DNA from: Adiantum capillus-veneris
Lineage: Eukaryota; Streptophyta; Polypodiopsida; Polypodiales; Pteridaceae
Assembly: GCA_014529385.2 (NCBI GenBank)
Contig: CM043963.1
Location: forward strand, 74,009,912 to 74,073,911
Length of the DNA stretch: 64,000 bases
Reading direction: 5' to 3'
Shown here in pieces: positions 58,401 to 60,989 of this stretch. Position 1 is the first letter of the stretch, and each line of letters begins with the position of its first letter. The notes beneath the pieces are model-generated. The model was not told where the DNA came from and did not search any database. It saw only the letters and a program-made list of their open reading frames with translations. The position numbers and the translations under genes were made by a program.

Positions 58401-60816
58401 ATGAAAGTAGGCTCAATCTCCATCAGCACAAGCTCCCCATGTCCAATAACTTACCATCGGCAGCTCCAAGAACAAGTAAAGCACACTAAGGGGACTACAT
58501 CTATGCATTATGTTTCCTACAGTCCACATGGACAAAATCCTCATTTTTACATGATGCACTTAATCATCAGTTTAACGGCTGATGAAATATGATAACTTGC
58601 AGCACATTTTTTATCGCAATTACCTCTAATTCTAGACCGGTGGGGCTTTATTAGACAAACTCTTTCTCCTTCACACCTTGCTCATATAAATGCGGACAGC
58701 TTTTAATGTTGTAATGTGCATGTTCAGGATTTCCAGCGCTTTTGATCATAAAAAATTTCATCACAAAGAATCTAATAACATCAAATAATTTTACCAAACC
58801 TACATGAAAATTTTATTTCACTCTGAACTTTTCAAACAGAGTTAGCAAGTTCATACTCCAGGCAAATTTCAGTACTTACTGTGAAGCTATTATGGGGGTA
58901 TAGACCATTCCAAGATTCACAACATTCCCCAAAACTAGTATGCCTCCACCTTTCTCAGACCCTTGTAAACAATGTGCAAAAACTCCAGGCGTCAATCCCT
59001 GGGAATAGAGTTGAGAGATGACAGATAGCTTACTCTGACCAAAGCCAATGATTCCATCCACCACATTTTGTGCTGTCAGTAAGTTACCAGATTGACTGTA
59101 CCCACAGCTGGAGAAATAAATTAACCAACAGTTAGACTATACACTGGTTTCATAAACAAGATCTTTTAGTGTTTCTGAACCATTTTTCTTTGATGCGACT
59201 CTATAGAAAAGTCAATGTTTCATTGATGTGATTAACTAGAGCAGTCATTGATGCATTATAAACACACGCTAAGCATTCGAAGAAAGGGAAACTGTTCACC
59301 AAGACATTCGAAGATAGGAAACCTTTTCATCAAGGCATTTAACCACATCCAAAAAAGTGGACTTTCCTCTCTCTAACAATTGGAGCTCTTTTCTCTCCTC
59401 TTCTTGCTTTTCATGAAAAACACATGCTTTTGTGCTATTGTTTTTAGAAGTTATTTCTGCTTTTAGAGCATGTTAGTGTTAGGTTTTGGGATGCATGCCT
59501 TTCAGCCTATATAAGAGTTCCTAGTGTAGGCACTTACACACACAAAGTTCACCTTGGTGGATGACACCTGAGGAAAAAAAACTTGCCAATTCTTGCCATT
59601 TAGTCGTACTCAAACACAATCAATAAACATATACAAGATCGCAGGCGTTAATACTGGCAGTTCAGGCCCACCGACTCTCGTGTTAGAGCATTCCACTTCA
59701 CCATCTTCTCCATCTCCCTTCACTCTCTTGTCATTTCTACTTCTTCAGATGTTTTCAAGTATTTAATATTTGACTCAAGTTTTGACCATGGTGTTTCCAT
59801 ACATCAACCAAGTACAGAATAAGTACAGTTCAGACCCCCGAGGATTCATATGTTGGATTCATACGGCGCTTATAGGTTATTGCTTAGGAGTTTCTATTTT
59901 AGTAGCATGTTTAGTGGTTAATCATTAGAAACTTCTGATCATTTATGGCTTTTGTGTCATATGTAGCATGTCTTTTGTTCAATTTAGGGTTGTGTATGAT
60001 ATGCCATGTATGGAATCTCATAAGGGTATGAACAGTACTTTCCACCCTTCCATACCTGACTGTTTTTGCCATATGGAAGATGGTCACTAATATTAGCAGG
60101 TCCCTTCCACAGATGAAGCAGTATTAGCAAAACATAACTCATATATTAAAAAGAAAGCCCAGTTACTGCCAGCACAGGCCAGCAGATCACCGAGATCTCA
60201 GGACGTATTGCCAATACCTACAAGTTTTGGCATTATTAAGTTGCAAAAGAAATAAGAGGGGAGTTTTGGGAGGAGACACGAGACCTGTAAAGAGCAAAGA
60301 TGCACTCATTTTCAAGTGTAGTAAAAGCTGAAACTGACCCGAACACAATTTTTGCTTCACTGTTGGCCAGACTATTATTTGGCTGGACTGTGCTGTAAAT
60401 CAAATTGTCCGCAACTAAGTAACCTGTTGTGCTGCTTCCATCCCCATACTGAAAGCTGTAGCTACATACTTGTGTACTATCACAGCCACTATTGCTGACC
60501 TTCAATGCATGGTCACAAATCAGATCGCTGCATGCTATTGTAAAGCTAGTTGATGATGTGTGAGGATCATAAGGCACCAATATCATCTGCAACGATCAAT
60601 GCATACAACGGAGGCAGATTAGCTAGAATGCATTTGAGTACATTATTGAACAACATACTTCAAACACTGAAGGGTTTCAAGCTTACCCCAAGGTCATTGG
60701 ACCTTGGACAAGCAGTGCATGGACTGCAATTCAGCCACAAAAGATCGCTCCCTGTATCTACTTGCACATAGTACTCCTTAGATGGAGTTCCTAAACTTAT
60801 TTTTGTAAAGTAAATC
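10248..60816 (-). CDS. Pepsin-like (A1, nepenthesin-like) aspartic protease gene, eight exons, both ends outside window
   Basis: Spliced minus-strand gene; exons 60816-60687, 60586-60339, 59107-58880, 29682-29516, 29459-29360, 28951-28861, 28725-28641, 10319-10248. All junctions are GT/AG and codon phase is preserved through all seven, giving 1121 nt (about 373 residues). In order, the product has the first catalytic motif DTGSD, a Cys-rich insert, the flap (YGDGSSTTG), the FGCG...GIIGFG segment, SQPHYNVNL, the second catalytic motif DSGTT, CFIYTGS, the WCIGW/ILGD strand and the closing [16 protein letters not shown]. This order matches plant secreted or membrane-anchored A1 proteases, which cut peptide bonds with two Asp residues. 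No internal stop or frameshift is present, so the gene looks functional. Missing: the signal peptide and propeptide (upstream) and the end after the YDC motif (downstream). Two introns of 29.2 and 18.3 kb are packed with transposons. Family call is firm; exact orthologue and substrate are unknown. Confidence 0.93.
10320..12050. other. Intron sequence with no recognised gene; C22 homopolymer at 10803-10824
   Basis: First 1.7 kb of the 18.3 kb intron (distal end). Both strands were scanned for coding blocks and none was convincing; the small open frames (for example 11275-11580) have no family features. A run of 22 C at 10803-10824 is the only striking simple repeat and is a likely assembly or sequencing weak point. 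Confidence 0.6.
12060..12395 (-). pseudogene. Ty3-2 retroelement protease remnant
   Basis: On the minus strand a retropepsin core is readable: [18 protein letters not shown], with the catalytic DGG and the strand after it, then [15 protein letters not shown]. After frame changes it continues [13 protein letters not shown] and [14 protein letters not shown], the end of the protease in plant Ty3 elements. At least two frame changes and a stop interrupt it. It lies downstream of the gag at 13560-14545 in the same orientation, so I treat both as one decayed element. Confidence 0.7.
12661..12772. repeat. 56 bp direct repeat, two copies
   Basis: Unit 12661-12716 (starts CTAACCATTTAGCAATCACA) is repeated at 12717-12772 with two substitutions. 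Confidence 0.95.
12773..13240. repeat. Degenerate minisatellite related to the 56 bp unit
   Basis: The block ATCACAT...AGAT...GCTAA...GGATGTCT...GATGCAC recurs imperfectly, most clearly at about 13080-13150 and 13158-13225. It resembles the 56 bp unit before it, so an old tandem array seems to occupy 12661-13240 inside Ty3-2. No coding content. Confidence 0.6.
13560..14545 (-). pseudogene. Ty3-2 gag remnant with acidic repeat region
   Basis: From 14545 downward the minus strand reads [39 protein letters not shown] and [14 protein letters not shown], then [18 protein letters not shown]: a retrotransposon gag (capsid) fold pattern. It is followed by an acidic Ser/Glu repeat ([20 protein letters not shown] and relatives, 13850-14045) and a basic tail. 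The gag begins only a few bases from the end of the LTR at 14553, with no leader, so its N-terminus has been lost or it belongs to another element than that LTR. Confidence 0.72.
14553..15798 (-). repeat. Ty3-1 3' LTR
   Basis: Aligns along its length with 20137-21377, for example TCCTTGGGCACCTTTTAATT at both. Starts TGTTAGCG and ends ATGGCA on the plus strand. Confidence 0.93.
15930..17022 (-). pseudogene. Ty3-1 integrase, catalytic Asp replaced by Asn
   Basis: Open frame 17022-16372: zinc-binding N-terminus ([28 protein letters not shown]), core with the first Asp in [12 protein letters not shown], then LLSNRGLGF where plant Ty3 integrases have SDRG, and the Glu in [14 protein letters not shown]. 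The middle Asp of the DDE triad is thus Asn. Further frames down to about 15930 hold the C-terminal part ([18 protein letters not shown] and the [10 protein letters not shown] ending). No chromodomain was seen. Confidence 0.87.
17327..17835 (-). pseudogene. Ty3-1 start of reverse transcriptase, rest deleted
   Basis: 17835-17563 carries the linker before RT ([20 protein letters not shown]) and 17557-17327 the first RT block ([27 protein letters not shown]). After this the sequence goes within some 30 codons to material next to integrase. The RT catalytic core and RNase H are therefore missing, an internal deletion of at least 1 kb relative to a complete Ty3 pol. Confidence 0.8.
17851..18339 (-). 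pseudogene. Ty3-1 protease (retropepsin), active-site motif altered
   Basis: Two adjoining frames, 18339-18097 and 18090-17851. The first reads [20 protein letters not shown]: the catalytic triad Asp is present but the usual DGG or DSG is DRG. It continues [20 protein letters not shown] and FPLILG, then in the second frame [20 protein letters not shown] and a long acidic Ser/Glu tail. The order fits Ty3 proteases. The Gly to Arg change should disable it. Confidence 0.82.
18688..18860 (-). repeat. Tandem duplication of about 86 bp after Ty3-1 gag
   Basis: The stretch from GGCAACACATCTGCGTCTTT (18691) through GGCTTGATTTTCCT is repeated almost exactly from 18785. Confidence 0.85.
18781..19823 (-). 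pseudogene. Ty3-1 gag with CCHC knuckle
   Basis: Starts at 19823 ([20 protein letters not shown]) about 310 bp inside the 5' LTR. Two stop codons interrupt the capsid part before the open frame 19491-19201 ([36 protein letters not shown]). The knuckle [14 protein letters not shown] (C-x2-C-x4-H-x4-C) is intact at about 18960-19010, in the frame 19095-18781. The protein would coat the element's RNA. A short duplication of the downstream region (see 18688-18860) follows. Confidence 0.85.
20113..20130 (-). other. Ty3-1 primer binding site candidate
   Basis: Six bases inside the 5' LTR the sense strand reads TGGTGCCCCCATGGAGG. It begins with TGG, the complement of a tRNA CCA end, and resembles the TGGCGCC-type primer sites of plant Ty3 elements. 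The tRNA was not identified. Confidence 0.55.
20137..21377 (-). repeat. Ty3-1 5' LTR
   Basis: Partner of 14553-15798. Starts TGTTAGCG and ends CCTGACA on the plus strand; on the sense strand this gives TGTCAGG...CTAACA. Confidence 0.93.
21378..22731 (-). mobile_element. LINE-gamma2: 5' UTR and ORF1, cut off at the Ty3-1 LTR
   Basis: Sense is minus. 22731-22341 is a 5' leader, directly after (GT)n. ORF1 starts near 22340 ([14 protein letters not shown]) and continues 22144-21620 in another frame ([40 protein letters not shown]), then [14 protein letters not shown] (CCHC) and a Lys-rich tail to 21378. It stops exactly where the Ty3-1 LTR begins, and its ORF2 is not on the other side. It is closely related to LINE-gamma1. 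Confidence 0.85.
21492..22340 (-). pseudogene. LINE-gamma2 ORF1 (CCHC protein), frameshifted
   Basis: ORF1-type RNA-binding protein of plant L1 elements: a globular N-terminal domain (compare DUF4283-type ORF1s) and one CCHC knuckle, [14 protein letters not shown]. At least three frame changes against the LINE-gamma1 copy. The knuckle spacing C-x2-C-x4-H-x4-C is intact. Confidence 0.83.
22732..22745 (-). repeat. (GT)n tract (sense) between LINE-gamma units
   Basis: Plus strand CACACACACACAC followed by T9; on the sense strand this is poly(A) then (GT)n. It separates the 3' stub at 22746-22905 from LINE-gamma2. Confidence 0.95.
22746..22905 (-). mobile_element. LINE-gamma 3' stub, about 160 bp
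   Basis: Only the last part of a LINE-gamma 3' end: it matches 22919-23090 of LINE-gamma1 (GTGGGTTTTCCTCG..., AGGTTTCCCA..., then poly(A)). Both sides are (GT)n on the sense strand, so it looks like a severely 5'-truncated insertion into a GT microsatellite. Confidence 0.88.
22906..22918 (-). repeat. (GT)n tract (sense) at 3' end of LINE-gamma1
   Basis: Plus strand CACACACACAC before a T run; directly after the poly(A) of LINE-gamma1 on its sense strand. Confidence 0.95.
23032..24675 (-). pseudogene. LINE-gamma1 ORF2 connection and zf-RVT-like C-terminus
   Basis: 24675-24286 ([25 protein letters not shown]) and 24246-23302 ([17 protein letters not shown], then [39 protein letters not shown]) are typical of plant L1 ORF2 ends. 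The C-x2-C...H-x4-C cluster is the zf-RVT pattern. 23253-23032 gives the last residues ([20 protein letters not shown]). A 17 bp tandem duplication (ATAATATCCGAGGCC repeated, 24556-24590) adds a few residues. Confidence 0.88.
24682..25482 (-). CDS. LINE-gamma1 reverse transcriptase core, intact motifs
   Basis: Open frame of 266 codons: [76 protein letters not shown] (first catalytic Asp), [16 protein letters not shown] and [10 protein letters not shown] (YADD). Every RT block 0-5 is readable. Frame breaks before (about 25500) and after (24682) separate it from the endonuclease and connection. Confidence 0.92.
   Translation of the reverse strand: MEAVFLEPKLHASLLDLGRWRALGWDGLSVEFFLSLWDYLKMPLLFMMNTAWEQQELPSSWKEGLLKLIPKHALCEEFSHWRPITLMPVVYKLMAKMLANRLKCFLHEGLHQSQYGFIPRRHNLANVIIGMEYTKYTRQDVLVMQVDIEKAFDTVLWDYIAGTMQHLGFGPRISRVVLFLYAHSTSAGLLDGFLTESRPLGRSVRQGCPLSAMLYAIATHPLFMYLDSLTSSGRLHGLSLPSGRQFSGQAYADDSLFMPRNHYEDV
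25753..26889 (-). CDS. LINE-gamma1 ORF2 N-terminus: APE-type endonuclease, open 378 codons
   Basis: Continuous frame. The likely protein start is the Met in [15 protein letters not shown]. Motifs: YNVRGL (metal-binding Asn), VVLQEHNQH (catalytic Glu), [14 protein letters not shown] (Asp/Asn pair), LDRWYLF and [12 protein letters not shown] (Ser-Asp-His). All expected catalytic residues are present, so the nickase domain appears intact. A helical linker follows and the frame ends at 25753, where a stop separates it from RT. In an active element EN and RT would be one protein. Confidence 0.9.
   Translation of the reverse strand: MSFFPFSHFLAHCIYHIRMHSSLKCISYNVRGLCNHDKWRLTWHYVHTCQADIVVLQEHNQHQFAGQTSYLAGYWIAYAGSAGYSGVLILVRHELFPTLVFNDPVGRWMVIQCIVNGEVFEFGGLYAYTASADRARLWSAISSYCWRSNVFLCGDFNNAPNHADNTTGHSHMLHTERQSWDQFMMTCNGLDLWPLSHATDPGFTFQHNAQFMYRARLDRWYLFHMQQYDNFVCELKIDYAMCLSDHFPVCLKLRFGSFDANDRLPKKRLLHVNNAYLKHEPFRAMIVDIIPPLISQMYVDMDIAWFRFVMRVQCVIQDYGRDYLSQCREQVTQAKDACSRLMHLANHSSLTDPQATELFSARVVLRHNDERKLAKLQT
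27159..28111 (-). pseudogene. LINE-gamma1 ORF1, single frameshift
   Basis: Starts [16 protein letters not shown]. An acidic N-terminus is followed by a break at a T run (about 27893-27899 on the plus strand, after [10 protein letters not shown]). It continues as [20 protein letters not shown] and [19 protein letters not shown] to 27159. The CCHC knuckle is [14 protein letters not shown]. The C-terminus is rich in Ser, Thr and Lys. Role: binds element RNA. The homopolymer break could be a sequencing error rather than a mutation. Confidence 0.88.
28506..28540. repeat. CA/CG-rich dinucleotide tract at 5' end of LINE-gamma1
   Basis: Mixed (CA)n(CG)n run on the plus strand; (GT)n on the LINE sense strand. 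Exon G lies about 100 bp further on. Confidence 0.9.
28641..28725 (-). CDS. Aspartic protease exon G: WCIGW / ILGD
   Basis: Acceptor GGCTTAG, donor GGAG|GTTTAA. It encodes [12 protein letters not shown], a Gly/Thr-rich loop and LLTILG, stopping one base into the Asp codon of ILGD. The remaining AT is supplied by exon H, 18.3 kb away. The WCIGxx...ILGD block is diagnostic for the C-terminal lobe of plant A1 proteases. Confidence 0.92.
28861..28951 (-). CDS. Aspartic protease exon F
   Basis: Acceptor TTGGTAG, donor GAT|GTAAGA. Thirty codons after the split Ser: [19 protein letters not shown], then KHYLIQQAD. This matches the family pattern FPxVxLxFxGGAxMxLxPxxYL. It ends in phase 0. Introns on either side are 408 and 135 bp. 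Confidence 0.92.
29360..29459 (-). CDS. Aspartic protease exon E
   Basis: Encodes [15 protein letters not shown], then GTPCFIYTG, the expected Cys-containing stretch after the DSGTT helix. Acceptor AAAAG at 29460-29461 and donor CAG|GTTTGA. The intron to exon D is only 56 bp and contains a run of A (minus strand), unusually short for a plant. The frame joins cleanly on both sides, and the last two bases (AG) join T of exon F to give Ser in TGSVDD. Confidence 0.87.
29516..29682 (-). CDS. Aspartic protease exon D: second catalytic Asp (DSGTT)
   Basis: Acceptor TTTACAG, exon 29682-29516, donor AG|GTGCTC. One base plus 55 codons plus one base. It carries [14 protein letters not shown] and the second catalytic motif [10 protein letters not shown] (DSGT codons at 29568-29579), then FINTV. 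The terminal G pairs with AT from exon E to make Asp. The alternative donor two codons earlier (ACT|GTAGGT) would break the frame of exon E, so I prefer this one. Confidence 0.92.
29683..29930. other. Intron sequence next to exon D, nothing recognised
   Basis: Start of the 29.2 kb intron at its exon D side: AT-rich unique sequence with a short ACACA stretch. No gene or repeat family seen. Confidence 0.6.
29931..30130 (+). mobile_element. Fragment of LINE-alpha-like ORF2 linker
   Basis: The open frame 29933-30124 reads [40 protein letters not shown] and AYAESLYD. It matches in order the linker of LINE-alpha2 ([20 protein letters not shown]..., [13 protein letters not shown]) but is clearly diverged, so it represents another subfamily. 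About 200 bp only. The next 200 bp (30131-30327) shows no coding match. Confidence 0.65.
30464..32206 (-). pseudogene. LINE-alpha3 reverse transcriptase end and C-terminus
   Basis: 32206-31979 holds [19 protein letters not shown]; 31957-31508 begins [14 protein letters not shown], with the YADD box intact, then [15 protein letters not shown]. 31501-31220 and 31108-30464 carry [51 protein letters not shown] and [14 protein letters not shown]. Frames are broken between these blocks. Confidence 0.87.
34886..34895 (+). promoter_or_regulatory. TATA box of the solo LTR
   Basis: CTATAAAAGG in the LTR, about 1.7 kb from its left end, the expected kind of core promoter for a U3/R boundary. Inferred from sequence only. 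Confidence 0.5.
35550..35622 (+). repeat. (CT)36 microsatellite inside the solo LTR
   Basis: Perfect CT run of 73 bp. Unlike the other CT runs here it has no LINE end attached. Confidence 0.96.
36317..37087 (-). pseudogene. LINE-alpha3 ORF1
   Basis: Second copy of the alpha ORF1, open from 36862 to 36317: [94 protein letters not shown] and [15 protein letters not shown]. It is highly similar to 4326-4856, showing which parts the family keeps. The charged coiled-coil part upstream (37087-36899) is frame-shifted. Confidence 0.82.
37101..38964 (+). mobile_element. LINE-delta1: ORF1 remnant and endonuclease of an L1-type LINE
   Basis: Plus strand, 3'-incomplete. 37101-37930 holds a Pro/Ser/Thr-rich stretch and degraded ORF1-like sequence. 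The endonuclease opens at 37938 with [15 protein letters not shown], then [11 protein letters not shown] (catalytic Glu), [20 protein letters not shown] (to 38348), QGDFNNV near 38395 in another frame and [13 protein letters not shown] (38629-38964). RT is absent; the sequence changes character after about 38965. A close relative of the same endonuclease stretch is at 55690-55995. Confidence 0.82.
37938..38964 (+). pseudogene. LINE-delta1 endonuclease, frameshifted
   Basis: APE-type nickase domain of ORF2. Motifs WNVNGL, QEHK, GDFNN and SDHALV are all readable but in three frames, with stops at 38346 and about 38465-38630. Confidence 0.85.
38965..39215. other. Spacer between LINE-delta1 and LINE-delta2, nothing recognised
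   Basis: AT-rich sequence with no coding or repeat match visible. Confidence 0.6.
39218..39949 (+). pseudogene. LINE-delta2 ORF1 with damaged CCHC knuckle
   Basis: Open for 243 codons: [60 protein letters not shown] (a DUF4283-like ORF1 domain), [20 protein letters not shown], then [14 protein letters not shown]. In the knuckle the last Cys of C-x2-C-x4-H-x4-C is Phe. The protein then becomes Gln/Thr-rich. No upstream start context was found; the first Met is internal. Confidence 0.82.
39950..40161. repeat. CCX-rich low-complexity stretch (Pro-rich hinge)
   Basis: Repeated CCTCC/CCACC units encoding poly-Pro on the plus strand between ORF1 and the rest of LINE-delta2. Confidence 0.8.
40867..42003 (+). 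pseudogene. LINE-delta2 endonuclease, stops and frameshifts
   Basis: Opens MRIVS-stop-NVHGLGG at 40867 (the Trp of WNVHG is a TGA). Continues [17 protein letters not shown] (41037-41342), then in another frame [20 protein letters not shown] (the Asp/Asn pair), [10 protein letters not shown] and [12 protein letters not shown] (41281-42003). All core motifs can be placed but not in one frame. Confidence 0.85.
42356..42994 (+). pseudogene. LINE-delta2 reverse transcriptase with lost YADD
   Basis: Open 212 codons. Blocks: [80 protein letters not shown]. Where plant L1s have YADD this copy has FANS ([12 protein letters not shown]), so both catalytic Asp residues of that box are gone. The block corresponding to KNWRPITL is also reduced ([11 protein letters not shown]). 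Confidence 0.9.
43774..44181. mobile_element. hAT-like MITE (408 bp)
   Basis: Ends are imperfect inverted repeats: left CATAGTAACATGGGACGGCG, right (reverse complement) CATAGTCATAGGGGGCGGAG, both followed by about 80 bp dense in GGGACGG motifs. Flanks 43766-43773 (CACAGGAG) and 44182-44189 (CATAGGAG) form an 8 bp target duplication with one mismatch, the length used by hAT transposases. No coding capacity. Removing it and one flank copy joins LINE-epsilon QVYNTYLT to GEMPAS in the correct order, as LINE-delta2 shows ([13 protein letters not shown]). Confidence 0.82.
44190..45281 (+). pseudogene. LINE-epsilon reverse transcriptase, YADD intact, several stops
   Basis: RT blocks are spread over frames 44192-44455, about 44460-44650 and 44652-44888. 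The YADD box lies in [14 protein letters not shown]. The thumb and connection 44916-45281 reads [39 protein letters not shown] and [12 protein letters not shown]. Stops at about 44448, 44550 and 44888. Confidence 0.85.
46431..46700 (+). repeat. Tandem duplication of about 135 bp in LINE-epsilon C-terminus
   Basis: 46431-46560 (GATTTGTCGAAGATGTACT..., reading [16 protein letters not shown] and a zf-RVT-like pattern) is repeated with several changes at 46573-46695 (GACTTGTCAAAGATGTACTT...). Both copies contain AGTCTTTGAGGCACT and CAGCCAGTGTGGA. Confidence 0.85.
47277..47430 (+). repeat. Direct repeat copy 1, possible LTR remnant
   Basis: CAGTCACTGGCACAGGACA...GTGGCCAGATCACCACCACC, repeated at 53335-53490 in the same orientation. 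The two copies enclose gag/pol debris of Ty3-3, so they may be remnants of its LTRs. Full LTR limits could not be traced. Confidence 0.55.
47455..49335 (+). mobile_element. Ty3-3: gag and pol remnants of a Ty3-type element
   Basis: Gag-like sequence (47455-48310): [47 protein letters not shown], with stops. Zinc-knuckle region 48350-48780, tandemly duplicated. After a gap, 49120-49255 reads [20 protein letters not shown] and [18 protein letters not shown], the RT/RNase H junction of Ty3 pol. 49258-49335 reads [20 protein letters not shown], the C-terminal end of a Ty3 integrase. RNase H and most of integrase are deleted between these two blocks. Confidence 0.8.
48311..48788 (+). repeat. 239 bp tandem duplication containing the Ty3-3 zinc knuckles
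   Basis: Copy 1 about 48311-48549, copy 2 about 48550-48788, near-identical. Each encodes [13 protein letters not shown] and then a second Cys/His knuckle ending [10 protein letters not shown]. Since 239 is not a multiple of 3, the second copy is out of frame with the first. The high identity shows that the duplication is recent compared with the decay of the element. Confidence 0.93.
49340..50700. other. Non-coding, LTR-like sequence after Ty3-3 pol
   Basis: No coding match. It includes repeated TACxGATTTCCG blocks with GACGTGGCA (50155-50275) and an AATATAAAG polyadenylation-like site near 50452, features common in LTR U3/R regions. No TG...CA pair or second copy could be fixed. Confidence 0.4.
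51469..51531 (+). repeat. 12 bp tandem repeat (TTATCGGCTGAT), five units
   Basis: Perfect units except the last (TTACCGGCT). In frame they encode Leu-Ser-Ala-Asp. Confidence 0.95.
52322..52372 (+). repeat. 15 bp tandem repeat (CTCTTCTCCTATACC), three units
   Basis: Three consecutive copies encoding SSPIP units in one frame. Confidence 0.93.
53335..53490 (+). repeat. Direct repeat copy 2, possible LTR remnant
   Basis: Partner of 47277-47430 (CACTGGCACAGGACA, CAATGA, GTGGCCAGATCACCACCACC). It continues for about 400 bp of non-coding sequence to 53900. Confidence 0.55.
53905..53968 (-). mobile_element. LINE-alpha tail-only insertion, about 64 bp
   Basis: Contains only the last 60 or so bases of the alpha 3' end (TCTGGTCTCATAGG...CATTT units on the minus strand). 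It lies between (CT)n on its 5' side (53969-54042) and a CTCTCTC remnant on its 3' side. An extreme 5' truncation. Confidence 0.9.
53969..54042. repeat. (GA)37 tract
   Basis: Perfect GA run; CT on the sense strand of the flanking LINE fragments. It joins the 3' end of LINE-alpha4 to the tail-only fragment. Confidence 0.97.
54043..55328 (-). mobile_element. LINE-alpha4, 5'-truncated, between two (GA)n tracts
   Basis: Closest to LINE-alpha1. It begins abruptly at 55328 within ORF2 ([20 protein letters not shown]) and runs through [20 protein letters not shown], the finger [18 protein letters not shown], a 3' UTR and the CATTT tail. Long open frames (55321-54893, 54874-54425) indicate a fairly recent insertion. 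It is bordered on both sides by GA/CT microsatellites. Confidence 0.93.
54425..55321 (-). pseudogene. LINE-alpha4 ORF2 C-terminal part
   Basis: Frames 55321-54893 and 54874-54425, separated by one in-frame stop near 54890. The C-terminal finger [18 protein letters not shown] and [14 protein letters not shown] are intact, giving the best sequence of this domain in the window. Confidence 0.9.
55329..55408. repeat. (GA)40 tract
   Basis: Perfect GA run between the 5' end of LINE-alpha4 and the 3' tail of another alpha copy. Confidence 0.97.
55409..55480 (-). mobile_element. LINE-alpha5 tail fragment
   Basis: Minus strand GGGTCGTTTTGGCC, GAAGACGTTTAATTTAGCA, CATTT units, then (CT)n: a diverged alpha tail. 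Upstream of it (to about 55640) no LINE coding sequence could be recognised. Confidence 0.82.
55690..55995 (+). mobile_element. LINE-delta endonuclease fragment
   Basis: Matches 38080-38390 of LINE-delta1 at DNA level over about 300 bp (ATTCTCATACATTTTGGGA, GTGACCATGGTAC, GTGGATTACTCTAGAGATTG). Contains stops (TAG within the alignment). No other part of the element is present. Confidence 0.88.
55996..56239. other. Short unassigned stretch
   Basis: No recognised feature. Confidence 0.5.
56240..57240 (-). mobile_element. Ty3-4 protease-region fragment
   Basis: Minus strand: [33 protein letters not shown] (57202-56954), then [20 protein letters not shown] (56941-56714). A retropepsin-like strand [20 protein letters not shown] follows near 56650, then [17 protein letters not shown] and [15 protein letters not shown] (56454-56263), which parallels [17 protein letters not shown] of Ty3-1. 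The catalytic Asp is replaced (IAGGA for IDGGA). A partial, inactive relative of Ty3-1. Confidence 0.75.
57256..57692 (-). mobile_element. LINE fragment (linker between endonuclease and RT)
   Basis: Minus strand frames 57692-57450 ([36 protein letters not shown]) and 57453-57256 ([15 protein letters not shown]) resemble the charged helical linker of plant L1 ORF2. No catalytic motif. It abuts a plus-strand RT fragment, so two LINE pieces meet head to head here. Confidence 0.55.
57693..58255 (+). mobile_element. LINE reverse transcriptase fragment
   Basis: Plus strand: [14 protein letters not shown] (first catalytic-Asp block) at about 57710-57760, then degraded connection ending [10 protein letters not shown] at 58215-58250. 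Most of RT, including the YADD box, is missing or unreadable. Confidence 0.65.
58256..58879. other. Intron sequence next to exon C, nothing recognised
   Basis: Unique AT-rich sequence at the 5' end of the 29.2 kb intron. No family recognised. Confidence 0.55.
58880..59107 (-). CDS. Aspartic protease exon C: GIIGFG segment
   Basis: Acceptor TTTCTCCAG, donor CA|GTAAGT. It completes the Gly codon of exon B and continues [47 protein letters not shown] and VYTPIIAS. These are standard family landmarks. It ends two bases into a codon (CA). The partner base G is found only 29.2 kb further along, at exon D, where the joint reads SQPHYNV, the normal family sequence. Confidence 0.93.
59108..60338. other. 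Intron B-C (1231 bp), no insertion recognised
   Basis: AT-rich, no coding or transposon match. One of the few introns apparently free of large insertions. Confidence 0.6.
60339..60586 (-). CDS. Aspartic protease exon B: flap region
   Basis: Acceptor TTGCAG, donor GG|GTCAGT, separated from exon A by a 100 bp intron. It opens in phase 0 and ends two bases into a Gly codon. It encodes [20 protein letters not shown], then the flap [17 protein letters not shown] with the Tyr that closes over the active site, and ends at IVFG. The sequence is continuous without stops; the next exon supplies the C that completes the Gly codon and then the expected Cys-Gly. Confidence 0.93.
60687..60816 (-). CDS. 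Aspartic protease exon A: first catalytic Asp (DTGSD)
   Basis: Acceptor CTGCAG precedes 60816 and donor GTAAGC follows 60687. The exon begins with the third base of a split codon, then 43 codons: [18 protein letters not shown] leads into the catalytic DTGSDLLW (DTGS codons at 60747-60758). A Cys-rich NCSPCTACP segment follows, as in nepenthesin-like plant enzymes. This is not the first exon: a signal peptide and propeptide should lie upstream. I saw none between 60817 and 64000, so the upstream intron is at least 3.2 kb. Confidence 0.93.
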
Positions 60817-60989
60817 CTGCAGCATCAGAAGAAATAATATTGACAATCAAAACAGCAATTTCTGATAAACTGTCCAACATGCATTCACTAACTAGCTCCC
60901 CACAGAAAATATGATGAAAACGCCACATAAAGGCCACTATTTCTATGATAAAGTCAAATCCAAGGGATCCAACAATGACAAAAGCAAAT

